64,000 nucleotides of DNA from Chitinophagaceae bacterium (GTDB lineage Bacteria; Bacteroidota; Bacteroidia; Chitinophagales; Chitinophagaceae), in NCBI GenBank assembly GCA_947458275.1, contig CANGYR010000005.1:92773-156772 (forward strand). The letters are read 5' to 3'. The stretch's first letter is position 1. Each line of letters begins with the position of its first letter. The translations under genes and the position numbers were made by a program. Shown here one piece after another: positions 8,365 through 18,529 of this stretch. The notes under the pieces were generated by a model that saw nothing but the letters and a program-made list of their open reading frames with translations, was not told the DNA's origin and searched no databases.

Positions 8365-8495
8365 TATTCTATTGGTTTAAAAGAATTATTTAGTCAAATC
8401 AAATTTCGGATAAATAATAAAGAAACGCGGTAAAATAAATTTATCCAGGGATAATATACTTGGTAAAAATATTTTTTTATATTTGACAAATTGGT

Positions 8496-8503
8496 TATGT
8501 TTG
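8496..8503 (+). promoter_or_regulatory. possible -7 element upstream of the 8.6 kb genes
   Basis: TATGTTTG matches TAnnTTTG and lies upstream of the small ORF at 8553 and the secreted protein at 8673. No -33 element sits at the right distance, so support is weak. Confidence 0.35.
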
Positions 8504-8552
8504 TTGAGGTTAAGTCATAATATATGAGTTCTTTAATTCAATAAATCCAATT

Positions 8553-8660
8553 ATGAATTACATTATATACAACGTCAACGAAATATTATTGTGGCTCGCG
8601 CAAACAACTCTAAAAAATGCGAGGACTCCGAAAATAGAAAAAAGTAGGAATAAAATTTAA
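8553..8660 (+). CDS. possible 35-residue ORF
   Basis: An ATG frame below the ORF-track cutoff encodes MNYIIYNVNEILLWLAQTTL followed by a basic tail. It ends 12 bases before the secreted protein gene at 8673, so it could be a leader peptide or a chance frame. There is no recognisable family. Confidence 0.25.
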   Translation: MNYIIYNVNEILLWLAQTTLKNARTPKIEKSRNKI

Positions 8661-8672
8661 AAAGAATATAAA

Positions 8673-8978
8673 ATGAAACATTTATTGATTTTAGCAACTA
8701 TGTTGCTCACTTTTGGATTTGCTAATGCGCAATCAGCTACATTCATTGGAAAATGTAGATTTACGGGACCTCAACCAGGAAAAGGCACTTCGCTTTCGAT
8801 TGGCGGTGACGTTCAATTGTATCATAATGGTAGCTTTAAAAGAACTTCAATTGGTGGTGGTGTAGATTATTACACTGGGGATGGCGATATATGGATAATC
8901 TTCAGAAATCCTAAAGCTAGATCAAAGTATAATTTCAAAACATCTAATGGTAAAGTACAAACTTGTGATGGTTATTAA
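8673..8978 (+). CDS. small secreted protein of unknown function
   Basis: This 101-residue protein has a clear signal peptide (MKHLLILATMLLTFGFANAQ), with cleavage expected after Ala19-Gln20. The mature part is about 80 residues, rich in Gly, Ser and aromatic residues, with two cysteines (GKCRF and QTCDGY) that could form a disulfide. It resembles a small beta-rich exported protein. I do not recognise a family. The function is unknown. Confidence 0.75.
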   Translation: MKHLLILATMLLTFGFANAQSATFIGKCRFTGPQPGKGTSLSIGGDVQLYHNGSFKRTSIGGGVDYYTGDGDIWIIFRNPKARSKYNFKTSNGKVQTCDGY

Positions 8979-9108
8979 AAACAGCGCATAACTGCACATT
9001 TATAAATGATTATGTTGTTTTTTGAAATCTCAGAGAATTTATTGATATTATAATTATTACTGGCGATAAACAGAATGCTTAATCAGCCCACGATAATAAA
9101 TAGTTAAA

Positions 9109-9630
9109 TTGTCAAAAAGAAAAATTATCCGGATATCGGCTGCTCTTTTATTTTTATCGCTCACCCTCTATTATTTTTATCCGGAACAAAAACTTCCTGC
9201 AGGTACTCCGATTGACAGATTGGTTGTTTTTAAATCAAAAAGACAATTGCTGGCTTATTCGGGTGGACAACTAATAAAGATTTATAAAATTGCTTTGGGC
9301 AAACAACCAATTGGTAAAAAAGAATGTAAAGATGATAATAAAACCCCTGAAGGCATCTATATTATCAATGACAAAAATCCTAATAGCAACTTTCACAAGA
9401 ACCTGGGTATTTCGTATCCAAAGAATGAAGACATACTTAATTCAAAAAGAAAAGGCAAGCCCGCTGGCGGTGATGTAAAAATCCACGGACTTCATAACAT
9501 GGCTGGATTCATTGGCAAGCTGCATCGATGGGTTGATTGGACTGCCGGCTGCATTGCTGTGACAAATGATGAAATAGACGAACTTTACAATGCAGTAAAA
9601 GTTGGAACTAAAATTGAAATTAATCCTTAG
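9109..9630 (+). CDS. L,D-transpeptidase family protein (YkuD fold)
   Basis: This 173-residue protein has one N-terminal membrane anchor (residues 6-24) and a periplasmic YkuD-type domain. The catalytic pattern is present: a histidine in VKIHGL near residue 126 and the nucleophilic cysteine near residue 147 in DWTAGCIAV. Such enzymes form 3-3 crosslinks in peptidoglycan or attach proteins to it. The start is a TTG; no in-frame ATG lies before the membrane segment. Its close relatives include the ErfK/YafK type, so a non-transpeptidase peptidoglycan role is also possible. Confidence 0.88.
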   Translation: MSKRKIIRISAALLFLSLTLYYFYPEQKLPAGTPIDRLVVFKSKRQLLAYSGGQLIKIYKIALGKQPIGKKECKDDNKTPEGIYIINDKNPNSNFHKNLGISYPKNEDILNSKRKGKPAGGDVKIHGLHNMAGFIGKLHRWVDWTAGCIAVTNDEIDELYNAVKVGTKIEINP

Positions 9631-9695
9631 GAAAAAGAATCGTGTCGGCATTCCTAAAAAAACTGGTAAATGCGAACTGACATCAAATCAGGTAT

Positions 9696-9947
9696 ATGGG
9701 TTTACATCTGACAACGAAGCTCTTAAACAAAAGTTTAACATTTCGAATTTACAATAATCCCGTCTTTACTGCGTTTACCTATAAAAACGCCGCATCTATG
9801 TCCCTCCAAATAAATAACAACAACGTTTCATCTGTTTTCGGTTACGTAAAAAAGCTTGTACTGAAACTTGTTCACAATCCCGATAACTACCCCATTAAAT
9901 ATTATAAAAAAGGAGCAGAACCTAAAAGAAACTACAGACCAAACTGA
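9696..9947 (+). CDS. doubtful 83-residue ORF
   Basis: The frame starts at ATG and is rich in Asn, Lys and Tyr, as expected of random AT-rich DNA. It has no signal peptide, domain or promoter that I can see. It is listed because it is the longest frame in an otherwise gene-poor 600-base stretch (9631-10225). Confidence 0.2.
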   Translation: MGLHLTTKLLNKSLTFRIYNNPVFTAFTYKNAASMSLQINNNNVSSVFGYVKKLVLKLVHNPDNYPIKYYKKGAEPKRNYRPN

Positions 9948-10044
9948 CCAAAACCAACAAGTAAGGATTAAAGAATTAATTAAAACGGTTATATAGAATA
10001 TCAACCGAAAGAAGGTGTTTTAATCACTCTTTAAATCCTTATTT

Positions 10045-10176
10045 ATGAAAAAAAACCAACACAGACTCTCAGGTCTGCTAAAAATGGCCCTGACAGTAAA
10101 GTCGGTATGGAACCTGCTTTTCTTCTACTCCGACAAAAGAGATTTCGAGCGGCTCAAAAATTTTATAGCTTCTTGA
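10045..10176 (+). CDS. possible 43-residue small protein
   Basis: This ATG frame is too short for the ORF track. It encodes MKKNQHRLSGLLKMALTVKS and then an amphipathic/basic segment ending FERLKNFIAS. Codon use resembles the neighbouring genes more than random sequence, and a terminator follows 20 bases after the stop. It could be a small real protein; no family is recognised. Confidence 0.4.
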   Translation: MKKNQHRLSGLLKMALTVKSVWNLLFFYSDKRDFERLKNFIAS

Positions 10177-10192
10177 AATGTATTACCATCAA

Positions 10193-10225
10193 ACAAAATC
10201 CCCGGGACTTCCGGGGATTTTGTTA
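10193..10225. terminator. bidirectional terminator after the SNF2 gene
   Basis: The stem AACAAAATCCCCGG / CCGGGGATTTTGTT is directly downstream of the helicase stop codon on the minus strand and 16 bases after the small plus-strand ORF. A and T runs within the stem ends allow termination in both directions. Confidence 0.8.
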
Positions 10226-13200
10226 TTAGCTGAATAAATATTCTACATCTGCTTTGGTGAGCGATTTCACAAAACCACTTTCATCGGAGATTAATTCCTT
10301 GGCAAGTATTTTTTTCTTTTCCTGCAACTGCAGAATCTTATCTTCTATCGTATCAATACAAATCATACGATAAGCAAAAATATTTTTCGTCTGGCCAATG
10401 CGGTGTGTACGGTCTATTGCCTGCTGCTCCACTGCCGGATTCCACCAGGGATCAACAATGTATACATAATCCGCAGCGGTAAGGTTCAAACCCACACCTC
10501 CTGCTTTCAATGAAATTAAAAACACCCTGCACTCATCTTTGCTCTGAAAATTCTGAATGGCCTTCTCTCTGTCGGTTGCAGAGGTGCTTCCGTCAAAGTA
10601 TTCAAACGGAATATTCTTTTCAATAAGCTTTTCTTTTATCAGTGCCAACATGCCGAGGAACTGTGAGAATATCAATGCTTTGTGTGAGCCGATATTTTCT
10701 TCTATTTCTCTGGATAGTTCTTCCAGCTTAATGGAATAATTTGGGTATTTGTCTTCCTCATTCAAAATAGCCGGACTGTCGCATATCTGGCGCAACTTCA
10801 TCAATCCCTGTAAAATAGTCAACTGCGATTTATCAATACCCTGTGTTTCAATGGTGCCCAATATTTTATCACGATAACTGTTTCTATACGCTTCATATAT
10901 TCTTCTCTGATCAGTATCCATTTCACAAAACAAAATAGTCTCTGTTTTTTCCGGAAGATCTTTCGCTACCTGCTCTTTGGTGCGTCTGAGAATAAAAGGA
11001 TTAATTAGTTTACGCAAATGCTCTTTCTGTTCCTGCTCGCCAAACTTATCAATCGGCGTGGCAAATTCATTTCTGAAATACTCCATGCTTCCCAGCAAAC
11101 CGGGATTGAGAAAATTCATTTGTGCATAAATATCGAATGTATTGTTCTGCAACGGTGTACCGCTCATGCATATACGGTTTTTAGCCGTCAGCAATGTAGC
11201 TGCTTTGGTCACCTTTGAAGATGGATTTTTTATCGCCTGGCTTTCGTCCAATATCACGTAATCAAATAAAATTTTCAGAAAAATATTGATATCACTGCGC
11301 AATGTTCCGTATGTTGTAATAATGATATTAAATTTCTCCAACTCTTCTGCTTTTCTGTTGCGCAAATTTCCATGATGAATATGATAACTGAGTGCAGGTG
11401 TAAATTTTCCCACCTCATTTTTCCAGTTGTAAATAAGAGTAGTCGGACAAATAACAATTGCTTTGAGTGAGCCATTCGCCGTCTTGTACTGTTCAAGCAT
11501 AGTGAGCGCCTGTACAGTCTTACCCAAGCCCATATCATCTGCCAATATACCACCCCAACCAACTTCATTCAGATAATTCAGCCATTGGAAACCTGCCAGC
11601 TGATACGGTCGCAATATTTTCTCTAAATTAGCAGGTGCGGGCGTTTCTGGAATATTTTTAAATTCTCTCAGACGTTGGAATTTCTCATCCAAGGCGAAAC
11701 TTAATTCTGACTCGCTTCTGTTTTCATACAATTCATCAATAACCGTCATGTGGTAACGCGACAAACGGAGTTTATCCTGTTTGCCTTCACCTGCTTTAAA
11801 GAGAAGTGAATATTTTTTGAGCCATTCATCGGGGAGTATTCCAAGTGTTCCGTCTCCCAGCTGCACGAAAGACTGTTTGGCAGCCAATGCTTTTTTAATA
11901 TCGGCAATGCCTACACGCTGTTCGCCGAATTCAATTTCCACTTTAGCATCAAACCAATCAAGACCGCTGCTCACATGTATGTGTGTACTCGGCTTCGATG
12001 TATTGAATCTGAAATTTCTCAATGCCTCAAAACCAAATACAGGAACTTTCATTTCCTTCATGGCATCCATGAAAAGAAAAAACCAGTTGTTGCGCAACAC
12101 CTCAGTTCCTTTTAAAATAAAACTTCCTGAATCATTTTGATAAACAAACGCAGAATGTAAATTTTGCAACTTTGTAAGAAAATCCTGCTCCTCCTCATTG
12201 TTACGCTGTATGACAAGTATTTTATCCCCATCCGGAATGGTTAATGTTCCGGTAATAGGTCCAACCGCCTGAAATCCTTTATATATGAATACCGGCTGAA
12301 ACAGAAGATATTCTCCTTTTTCCATCAATTGCATTTTCACATCGGGAGCGCCGCCCTTAACTTCACGCATCAGCGATTTATCAAATTCAACGTTATATGC
12401 TTTTGTAAGCGGTAAAATAAATTCCTGCATTTGCACCGCCCAATCGGATTTGTTTACCCTGATATTTCCTTTTGCCAAAAAGTTTTCGGCCTGAACAATG
12501 TCTTCGGTTTTATTCCAGGTATACAATACATCATCATGAAGAAAAACCAGACTGCTATTGCATTCATTTTTTTCAAACGGAATTTTTCTTCCATTGATGT
12601 TAACCATACAGGTGAGTTCAAAATGATCGTCAACCGACATCAATTTGAATGATGGAGAAATAAAACTATTGCTGAGTTCAACGTCTTTTAGATTAGCCGT
12701 TACAAAGTTTTTTTTATTTGGAAGCCGAAATACAAAATAGCTGGAGGCCTGTTCCTCAAAAATCTTTTTCAGTTTCGGATGGATATATTCAGCTATCAGC
12801 AATTTGGTTTCTTCCGGCAATTCATCTCCATCACTTTGAATGATGTTTTCCCAAATTCCACTGAATGGTGAGTTTCTGTTGATGAACTTGTTGATTTCCG
12901 GAGACTGCAGTTTTCTTATTTGCAAAAACAATTGTTTGTCGCCTTCGCTGTAATGTTCGGTATCTACAAATTTTGTCAAATCAATGGCCTCAACTTTGCC
13001 GATGAATTTTTTTGCTTCATCATCCTGCTCTCCCTGAACGGCATCAATTCCAAAACCCGGATAGGATTTGGCATTAAAATTAAAAACCAGTCCCAGCTTT
13101 TTTGCCGGCTTTTCTTTTTCTACCTGTTCTTCTTCCTTTTTTTGTATAGGCATGAAAGTGGCGGCAGGCCTGGAATCAGTTGAACTGCCTGTCGGAGCGG

Positions 13201-13990
13201 AGACTCTTTTGATGGTTGGATCAAGCAGCTTTAAAAACGGCTTGCCATCCTTGTATATAAATTCGAATTTACCAGTTAAATCATCATTTAAACTGTAGCC
13301 ATAAATCTGCAGCAACTTGTTTTTGTCTTTATCCCAGTTTCTGATGGAATCAAAATAATTGGAGCCATAAGCATTCAACAATTGAAGGAAAAGTGCCACC
13401 TTGTGCTCGCATAACGGATGTTTGGATTCCGCACAAGTACAAGAAGTGTCGAAATTTCTCTCATCATTTTTTTGAATAACAATCGGGTATGCAACACCGT
13501 TATAATTCAACTCAGCTTCTACACGTTCGTCTGCTGCTTTATTAATGGTGGCTTTACCGCTGCGCAATATTTTTTCAGCATCTTCATATATAGCGGGAGA
13601 CGACAACATTTTGATCATTTTCAGATCAATGTGTTTCATCTTGGCTACTGTATGGTATTGATTGTATTGTATTACAGAACCGCCGAGCATATTTTTGTCG
13701 GCCATATCCTGTAAGCGGAATAAAGCAGCCGACTCATGACGGCAAATATCTCCCATATTATACGGACAACCGCAGCGAAGTGATATCAATTTAGGATCTG
13801 CATATTTATTAATATACACTTTATAAAACATGCTGTAAGTATCATCCTTTACCCTAAAAACCATATTCCCCATTAGCTGATCATGTTCAATCATCTCCAC
13901 CATACCAGCGCTATGGATTTTCTTACCTCGACGAATTACTTCATCGTTGCCGTTATTGTAAATATGTTTTATGATATGCGGTAATGCCAA
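10226..13990 (-). CDS. SWIM zinc-finger SNF2 family helicase
   Basis: This is a 1254-residue DNA-dependent ATPase of the SNF2 family. Two cysteine/histidine clusters of SWIM type lie near residues 73-90 (CGCPYNMGDICRHE) and 185-200 (CTCAESKHPLCEH). A long middle region precedes the motor: Q-motif region LRPYQLAGFQWL, Walker A DDMGLGKT near 815, Walker B DESQ near 913, motif III SGTPLQNN, and helicase C motifs GGVGLNLTAADYV and DRTHRIGQTK near 1196. The enzymes translocate on DNA and remodel protein-DNA complexes. It is transcribed alone. Confidence 0.95.
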   Translation of the reverse strand: MALPHIIKHIYNNGNDEVIRRGKKIHSAGMVEMIEHDQLMGNMVFRVKDDTYSMFYKVYINKYADPKLISLRCGCPYNMGDICRHESAALFRLQDMADKNMLGGSVIQYNQYHTVAKMKHIDLKMIKMLSSPAIYEDAEKILRSGKATINKAADERVEAELNYNGVAYPIVIQKNDERNFDTSCTCAESKHPLCEHKVALFLQLLNAYGSNYFDSIRNWDKDKNKLLQIYGYSLNDDLTGKFEFIYKDGKPFLKLLDPTIKRVSAPTGSSTDSRPAATFMPIQKKEEEQVEKEKPAKKLGLVFNFNAKSYPGFGIDAVQGEQDDEAKKFIGKVEAIDLTKFVDTEHYSEGDKQLFLQIRKLQSPEINKFINRNSPFSGIWENIIQSDGDELPEETKLLIAEYIHPKLKKIFEEQASSYFVFRLPNKKNFVTANLKDVELSNSFISPSFKLMSVDDHFELTCMVNINGRKIPFEKNECNSSLVFLHDDVLYTWNKTEDIVQAENFLAKGNIRVNKSDWAVQMQEFILPLTKAYNVEFDKSLMREVKGGAPDVKMQLMEKGEYLLFQPVFIYKGFQAVGPITGTLTIPDGDKILVIQRNNEEEQDFLTKLQNLHSAFVYQNDSGSFILKGTEVLRNNWFFLFMDAMKEMKVPVFGFEALRNFRFNTSKPSTHIHVSSGLDWFDAKVEIEFGEQRVGIADIKKALAAKQSFVQLGDGTLGILPDEWLKKYSLLFKAGEGKQDKLRLSRYHMTVIDELYENRSESELSFALDEKFQRLREFKNIPETPAPANLEKILRPYQLAGFQWLNYLNEVGWGGILADDMGLGKTVQALTMLEQYKTANGSLKAIVICPTTLIYNWKNEVGKFTPALSYHIHHGNLRNRKAEELEKFNIIITTYGTLRSDINIFLKILFDYVILDESQAIKNPSSKVTKAATLLTAKNRICMSGTPLQNNTFDIYAQMNFLNPGLLGSMEYFRNEFATPIDKFGEQEQKEHLRKLINPFILRRTKEQVAKDLPEKTETILFCEMDTDQRRIYEAYRNSYRDKILGTIETQGIDKSQLTILQGLMKLRQICDSPAILNEEDKYPNYSIKLEELSREIEENIGSHKALIFSQFLGMLALIKEKLIEKNIPFEYFDGSTSATDREKAIQNFQSKDECRVFLISLKAGGVGLNLTAADYVYIVDPWWNPAVEQQAIDRTHRIGQTKNIFAYRMICIDTIEDKILQLQEKKKILAKELISDESGFVKSLTKADVEYLFS

Positions 13991-14090
13991 AGCAGAATTC
14001 CTTTATGGTTGAATAGTTAGGCCTATTAAAAATCCCCCTTCTTCTGAAAAGGGCAATTTGCAAAAGTAACGGAATTTTGGGGTAAAAATT

Positions 14091-14828
14091 CTAGTATTTT
14101 ACCAGTTTTCCTGATTGATAAATTGGTAAAACTGGAGCTGTGTTGGAAAGCAGACAATGGCGGATATCTTTTTCCAATCCGAATAAAGACAGGCGGACAT
14201 AATGAGAGGCCTCGCGTTGTTTCATAAATTCAAATAAATCGTTTCCCGCCTCTTTATATAAAGACAAGGCCATCCTTGAAGCATCGCAGTTGACAGAAAA
14301 ATGTGAACCGATTTGATTAATGACTGCGCCGGCAAATAAGGTGTCTTCAATATTCACACGATCTTTCCATGCGGAACAAGCCAACAGTACATTTTTCTTC
14401 TGTTGCAAAAGATAGTTGCAAACAGCATCCAGATTGGAAAAAGCGCCTGTAATGATTTGTTCGGCACCTTTTTCGAGTGCCATATGCAATAGTTTGGTAC
14501 CGTTTGTAGTAGTCAGCACCAAGGTTTTGCCGCCGATAAACGAAGCCGGATATTCAAAAGGAGAATTGCCGTATTGCAAACCCTCTGCTACCTTACCGTC
14601 TCGCTCACCTGCAGTGATGGCATCGAGTTGTTTCCCTATCCTTATGCACTCCGGTACACTGTCAACCGGAATAATTTCTTTAGCTCCGTTGTGCAAAGCT
14701 GCAGCTATGGTGGAGGTTGCTCTCAACACATCTATAATTACCACAATGCTGGAGCTGATATCGTACAAATGCAATAGCGCCGGGGAAAGCGATGTATACA
14801 AAACCGGTTTATTGTTGGTGTCCGACAT
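14091..14828 (-). CDS. comB: 2-phosphosulfolactate phosphatase family protein
   Basis: This 245-residue ComB-fold protein matches the magnesium-dependent phosphatase that converts phosphosulfolactate to sulfolactate. Signature segments are VVIIDVLRATSTI near residue 30, EIIPVDSVPECI, AGERDGKVAEGLQYGNSP near residues 93-110, and LVLTTTNGTKLL. The pathway product in methanogens is coenzyme M, which is not expected here. In Bacteroidota the role is uncertain and may relate to sulfonate or sulfonolipid metabolism. It lies 23 bases after gcvT on the same strand. Confidence 0.9.
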   Translation of the reverse strand: MSDTNNKPVLYTSLSPALLHLYDISSSIVVIIDVLRATSTIAAALHNGAKEIIPVDSVPECIRIGKQLDAITAGERDGKVAEGLQYGNSPFEYPASFIGGKTLVLTTTNGTKLLHMALEKGAEQIITGAFSNLDAVCNYLLQQKKNVLLACSAWKDRVNIEDTLFAGAVINQIGSHFSVNCDASRMALSLYKEAGNDLFEFMKQREASHYVRLSLFGLEKDIRHCLLSNTAPVLPIYQSGKLVKY

Positions 14829-14851
14829 TTGATATTTCAGATTTTAAAAAT

Positions 14852-15937
14852 TTATTCAAAAGGAACCTTCACTACTTTGGCTGCAACTGCGATGTTACGG
14901 ATTTTAATGAATATTTCCGTTCCGATTTGCGTAGAAGACGTCTCAACATATCCCATTCCTATAGCCTTACCGAGTGAAGGCGACTGCGTTCCGGAAGTTA
15001 CGATGCCGATATTTTTTCCCGATGCATCCACCATTTCATAATCATGGCGGGCAATACCTCTTTCAACCATTTCAAAACCGACGAGCTTTTTTGTAATTCC
15101 TTCTGTCTTTTGTTTTTCAAATATTGCTTTAGAGGTAAAATCTTTGGTAAACTTAGTAATCCATCCCAATCCGGCTTCAATGGGAGAAGTAGTATCGTTG
15201 ATATCGTTCCCATAAAGACAAAAGCCCATTTCCAAACGTAATGTATCTCTTGCGCCCAGGCCTATTGGCTGAATGCCGTATGACTTGCCCGCTTCGAAAA
15301 TAGCATCCCAGATTTCATTGGCATCATTATCCTTGTCTTCAAAATATATCTCTACGCCTCCTGCGCCGGTATATCCAGTCGCGCTGATAAGTACATTGTC
15401 AATGCCGGCAAACTTTCCTTTAACGAAAGTGTAATACTTTAGATTTAGTATATCCATTTCCGTTAGTGACTGTATGATTTTATTGGCATTAGGTCCCTGA
15501 ATAGCCAGCAGCGCTGTCTTTGATGAAATGTTGTGCATTTCCACACCCTTATTGTTTCTGCTGCTGATCCAGTTCCAGTCTTTTTCTATATTACCTGCAT
15601 TTACTACCAGCATGTAGGTCTTGTTTTCCTCTACACAATAAACAAGCAAATCGTCTACTATTCCACCCTGTTCGTTGGGGAGACAACTGTACTGTGCTTT
15701 TCCGGCGGTCAATTTAGAAGCATCATTGCTGGTAAGTCGCTGAATAAGTTCAAGTGCATCGGGACCTTTTAGGATAAATTCTCCCATATGGCTTACATCA
15801 AACACGCCTGCATTTTTTCTTACCGCAGCATGCTCTTCGTTAATCCCTTTGTAGGAAATAGGCATATTAAATCCGGCAAATTCTGCCATCTTGGCGCCAA
15901 GTGAAATGTGTTTGGATGTAAAGGGAGTCGTCTTCAT
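14852..15937 (-). CDS. gcvT: glycine cleavage system T protein (aminomethyltransferase)
   Basis: The T protein transfers the methylene group from lipoyl-bound aminomethyl to tetrahydrofolate and releases ammonia. The length of 361 residues is normal. It shows [19 protein letters not shown] at the start, [10 protein letters not shown] near 45, [13 protein letters not shown] near 185, and [21 protein letters not shown] near 220-240, which holds conserved folate-pocket residues. The other glycine cleavage genes (gcvH, gcvP) are not in this window. It is followed by comB in the same direction. Confidence 0.97.
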   Translation of the reverse strand: MKTTPFTSKHISLGAKMAEFAGFNMPISYKGINEEHAAVRKNAGVFDVSHMGEFILKGPDALELIQRLTSNDASKLTAGKAQYSCLPNEQGGIVDDLLVYCVEENKTYMLVVNAGNIEKDWNWISSRNNKGVEMHNISSKTALLAIQGPNANKIIQSLTEMDILNLKYYTFVKGKFAGIDNVLISATGYTGAGGVEIYFEDKDNDANEIWDAIFEAGKSYGIQPIGLGARDTLRLEMGFCLYGNDINDTTSPIEAGLGWITKFTKDFTSKAIFEKQKTEGITKKLVGFEMVERGIARHDYEMVDASGKNIGIVTSGTQSPSLGKAIGMGYVETSSTQIGTEIFIKIRNIAVAAKVVKVPFE

Positions 15938-15996
15938 GTAAGCAATTTGAGGGCAAAAGTAAATGAAAAATGACTCAGAAAATACATTCCTGTAGG

Positions 15997-18000
15997 CTAT
16001 TTAATTAATAAAAAAGGATTAAAACTGCGTATTTCCTGCATAGCGGGAGTATTGCGCCTGTGTTCGGTTTTTATTTTATGCTTTACTGTCCTTACGGGCT
16101 TTGCTTCGTTTTTTTCTTCCGGAAGAACAGGCTCAATCTCTTCATCATTCCGGTCTTCCTGTTTTTCATTTTTTCTTTTTTCAGCACGCTGTCCGTCAAT
16201 GGTGTACAATCCATCTGCCTTCATAATGTACTCAACTCCGGATTCCCATTTCTGCTCAATCATTTCAGGAAAAATAGCTTTACGAACATCTTCATCTATA
16301 TCATTGTCTGAAAACATACCAATGTTTTTTCCGATTTTTATTCTCTTTCCTTCAGGAACATATACGGTAACGATTATACGCTGATTTCTGAATTTATTGT
16401 CTCTTGTAATCGGAATGCCTCCATCCAGCGTAAGAATGGAATCTCTTTGCATCAGATTGAAATGAATGTTTTCTGCTGTTGCGTTGGCATTTTTTCTGTT
16501 ATTTCCATTTACCTTCTTTATGGTGGTTACCCTAAAACTGTCATTGGATGATTTCAATATCTGAATGCTGATGTTTGAGGTGTACAGCGTATCTTCAAAT
16601 AGCGCGTCGAGTTCCGTAATCTGAACTCCTTCGTTAATGTTGATGTTATTATTGGACGGAAGAGTAACCATCTCTAGCTTTCCAACAGCAGGATTGGACA
16701 GCGCCACCTCTTGTTCATAAGTATCATTGGTGGATTTGAATTCTTTTACAATAGAGCTGATTAGTCCGCCTAAAGAAAAAGCTCCCAATACGAAAAGAGT
16801 GAAAAAAGAAGTCGTGAGCAATCTGCTGCTGCTCTTCGCTTTTGTCAGCCATCTGATAATGGAAGTAATAATCCATACCATTGGTGTAATAATGAAAAAC
16901 AACAAAGTTCCCCAGGCAAAAGCTGTCTGCCACCCCTCATTCAATACAAATCCTTTAAGCGGGAAAATAGCAAAAGAGGCAATGCTTATTGAAAACAAAA
17001 CAGCAAACAAAGCAATAATAATGATGGCCAGAATGAAGTAAACAAAAATTTTCACCAGGGTAACGAGAATTTTTCCAATGATGCCGGTTGAATTTTTCCA
17101 ACCTTTTTTCACTTCTCCCGCCACTACTTCTGATTTTTCTTTTGCTACAGTGGTTGCCTCTTTGCTAAATTCTTTAAGTCTGCTTTCTACTCCTTTCATT
17201 TCCGACATCACCGTTGTTTTGATTGAGTTCATGTCAACTTTCTCTCCTTTCATTTCAAGTTTTTCGGAGGTTGTTTTGGCAAGCGGTATGGCAATCCAAC
17301 ATATAATATAGGCTATAAATCCAAAGGGAGTAAAGTGTGAAATCCGATCCCAATCTATGAAGTTGCTAAAAAATGGAGCCAAAAAAATTACTCTTGGTAT
17401 CCATGGGTTTATTCCAAAATAATGCCCCAAGCCGCTGCAGACACCGCCGATGATTTTATCATCATCATCGCGATACAATCTTTTTCGGGTGCTTCCTATT
17501 TCTTTGGATGCGCTGCTGGGTATGGCAATCCACAATATGAGATATGGTAGAAATCCAAAACCAAATGAAATTACGGACACTACAAAAATGATGCGGACAA
17601 TGACCACATCAATACCAAAATAATTGGCAAGGCCGCTGCAAACGCCGCCAACAACTTTGTTATTTTCATCTCTGAATAATCTTTTTGCTTTGGGCGATGA
17701 ATGGGTCGAAGAAGCCGACTCGGTGGATGCTGACTGTTCGCCGTCGAACTCTTCCGGGCGACCGATGCTTTTAATAACGGCCTCAACATCATTGTCTGTA
17801 ATGCATACAGCTCCCTGTTTGATACGCTCCTGAAAAAGCTCTCCTATTCTGCTTTCTATATCATTGATAATCTCCTCTTTGCCTTCTTCATTGGCAAAAT
17901 GTTTATGCAGACTTTCAGTATAGGCTTTCAACTTATCGTAAGCCTTAGTTTCAATCGGAATAATTCTTCCGTGAAAATTTATATTGATGACTTGTTGCAT
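15997..18000 (-). CDS. double PspC-domain membrane protein
   Basis: This 667-residue inner-membrane protein has a cytoplasmic N-terminal part (about 100 residues), then two tandem PspC domains near residues 105-165 and 172-240. Each PspC domain carries the [16 protein letters not shown] signature. Further membrane segments lie near 310-400, followed by a periplasmic-type C-terminal region and a basic tail. PspC proteins sense membrane stress. The gene lies 22 bases downstream of a PadR regulator, a common Bacteroidota pair, so the regulator probably controls it. Confidence 0.9.
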   Translation of the reverse strand: MQQVININFHGRIIPIETKAYDKLKAYTESLHKHFANEEGKEEIINDIESRIGELFQERIKQGAVCITDNDVEAVIKSIGRPEEFDGEQSASTESASSTHSSPKAKRLFRDENNKVVGGVCSGLANYFGIDVVIVRIIFVVSVISFGFGFLPYLILWIAIPSSASKEIGSTRKRLYRDDDDKIIGGVCSGLGHYFGINPWIPRVIFLAPFFSNFIDWDRISHFTPFGFIAYIICWIAIPLAKTTSEKLEMKGEKVDMNSIKTTVMSEMKGVESRLKEFSKEATTVAKEKSEVVAGEVKKGWKNSTGIIGKILVTLVKIFVYFILAIIIIALFAVLFSISIASFAIFPLKGFVLNEGWQTAFAWGTLLFFIITPMVWIITSIIRWLTKAKSSSRLLTTSFFTLFVLGAFSLGGLISSIVKEFKSTNDTYEQEVALSNPAVGKLEMVTLPSNNNININEGVQITELDALFEDTLYTSNISIQILKSSNDSFRVTTIKKVNGNNRKNANATAENIHFNLMQRDSILTLDGGIPITRDNKFRNQRIIVTVYVPEGKRIKIGKNIGMFSDNDIDEDVRKAIFPEMIEQKWESGVEYIMKADGLYTIDGQRAEKRKNEKQEDRNDEEIEPVLPEEKNEAKPVRTVKHKIKTEHRRNTPAMQEIRSFNPFLLIK

Positions 18001-18022
18001 CCTGATTTGATTTAATTATTTA

Positions 18023-18358
18023 CTATTGATTGTTATTAATTGTTACCATATTCACCGCGTTCACCAACTCACACCAGATTTTTGACAGCTCATCATAGAA
18101 AGCACCGCCTTCGTCGGTGAGACTGAAATATTTTCTTGGAGGGCCACTATTGCTTTCCACCCATCGATAAGTTAGGAGACCTGCATTTTTCAAACGGGTC
18201 AACAAAGGGTACAACGTTCCTTCAAATATGCTGAGATTGGCGGCTTTCATTTTTTCAATGATGTCGGAAGGATATGCTTCACCTTGTTTAATAATAGAGA
18301 GAATGCAAAATTCCAGAACCCCCTTCCTCATCTGACTGCCGGTATTTTCGATATTCAT
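18023..18358 (-). CDS. PadR family transcriptional regulator
   Basis: This 111-residue winged-helix repressor has the PadR N-terminal pattern (MRKGVLEFCILSIIKQGEAYPSDIIEKMK) and the recognition/wing segment FEGTLYPLLTRLKNAGLLTYRW. It ends with PPRKYFSLTDEG, the PadR beta-wing signature. The expected action is as a dimer on its own promoter and the downstream PspC gene. The ligand is unknown. Confidence 0.93.
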   Translation of the reverse strand: MNIENTGSQMRKGVLEFCILSIIKQGEAYPSDIIEKMKAANLSIFEGTLYPLLTRLKNAGLLTYRWVESNSGPPRKYFSLTDEGGAFYDELSKIWCELVNAVNMVTINNNQ

Positions 18359-18434
18359 TTTTTGTTTATTTTAGTACTGATTAGTAACAATTAATATCCG
18401 TTGAATATTGTTGAATGTTGTTGAACTTGGGGCC

Positions 18435-18529
18435 CGTTGTTGGTGTTATCACCAACGACAATCCTTCCTTTCAACTTCCATTCAATCGACTTTGGGCTCC
18501 GTTGTTGGTGTTATCACCAACAACAATCC
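18435..18529. repeat. two REP-like palindromes, 65-bp spacing
   Basis: Two copies of a hairpin with arms GTTGTTGGTG and CACCAACAAC around a TTAT loop begin at 18436 and 18501. The intervening sequence (CCATTCAATCGACTTTGGG) and the sequence after the second copy (CCATTCAACAGACT) are also related. They lie in the 370-base gap between padR and the next gene. A degenerate third copy lies at 36366-36387. They look like dispersed repetitive palindromes; no REP transposase is present in the window. Confidence 0.7.
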
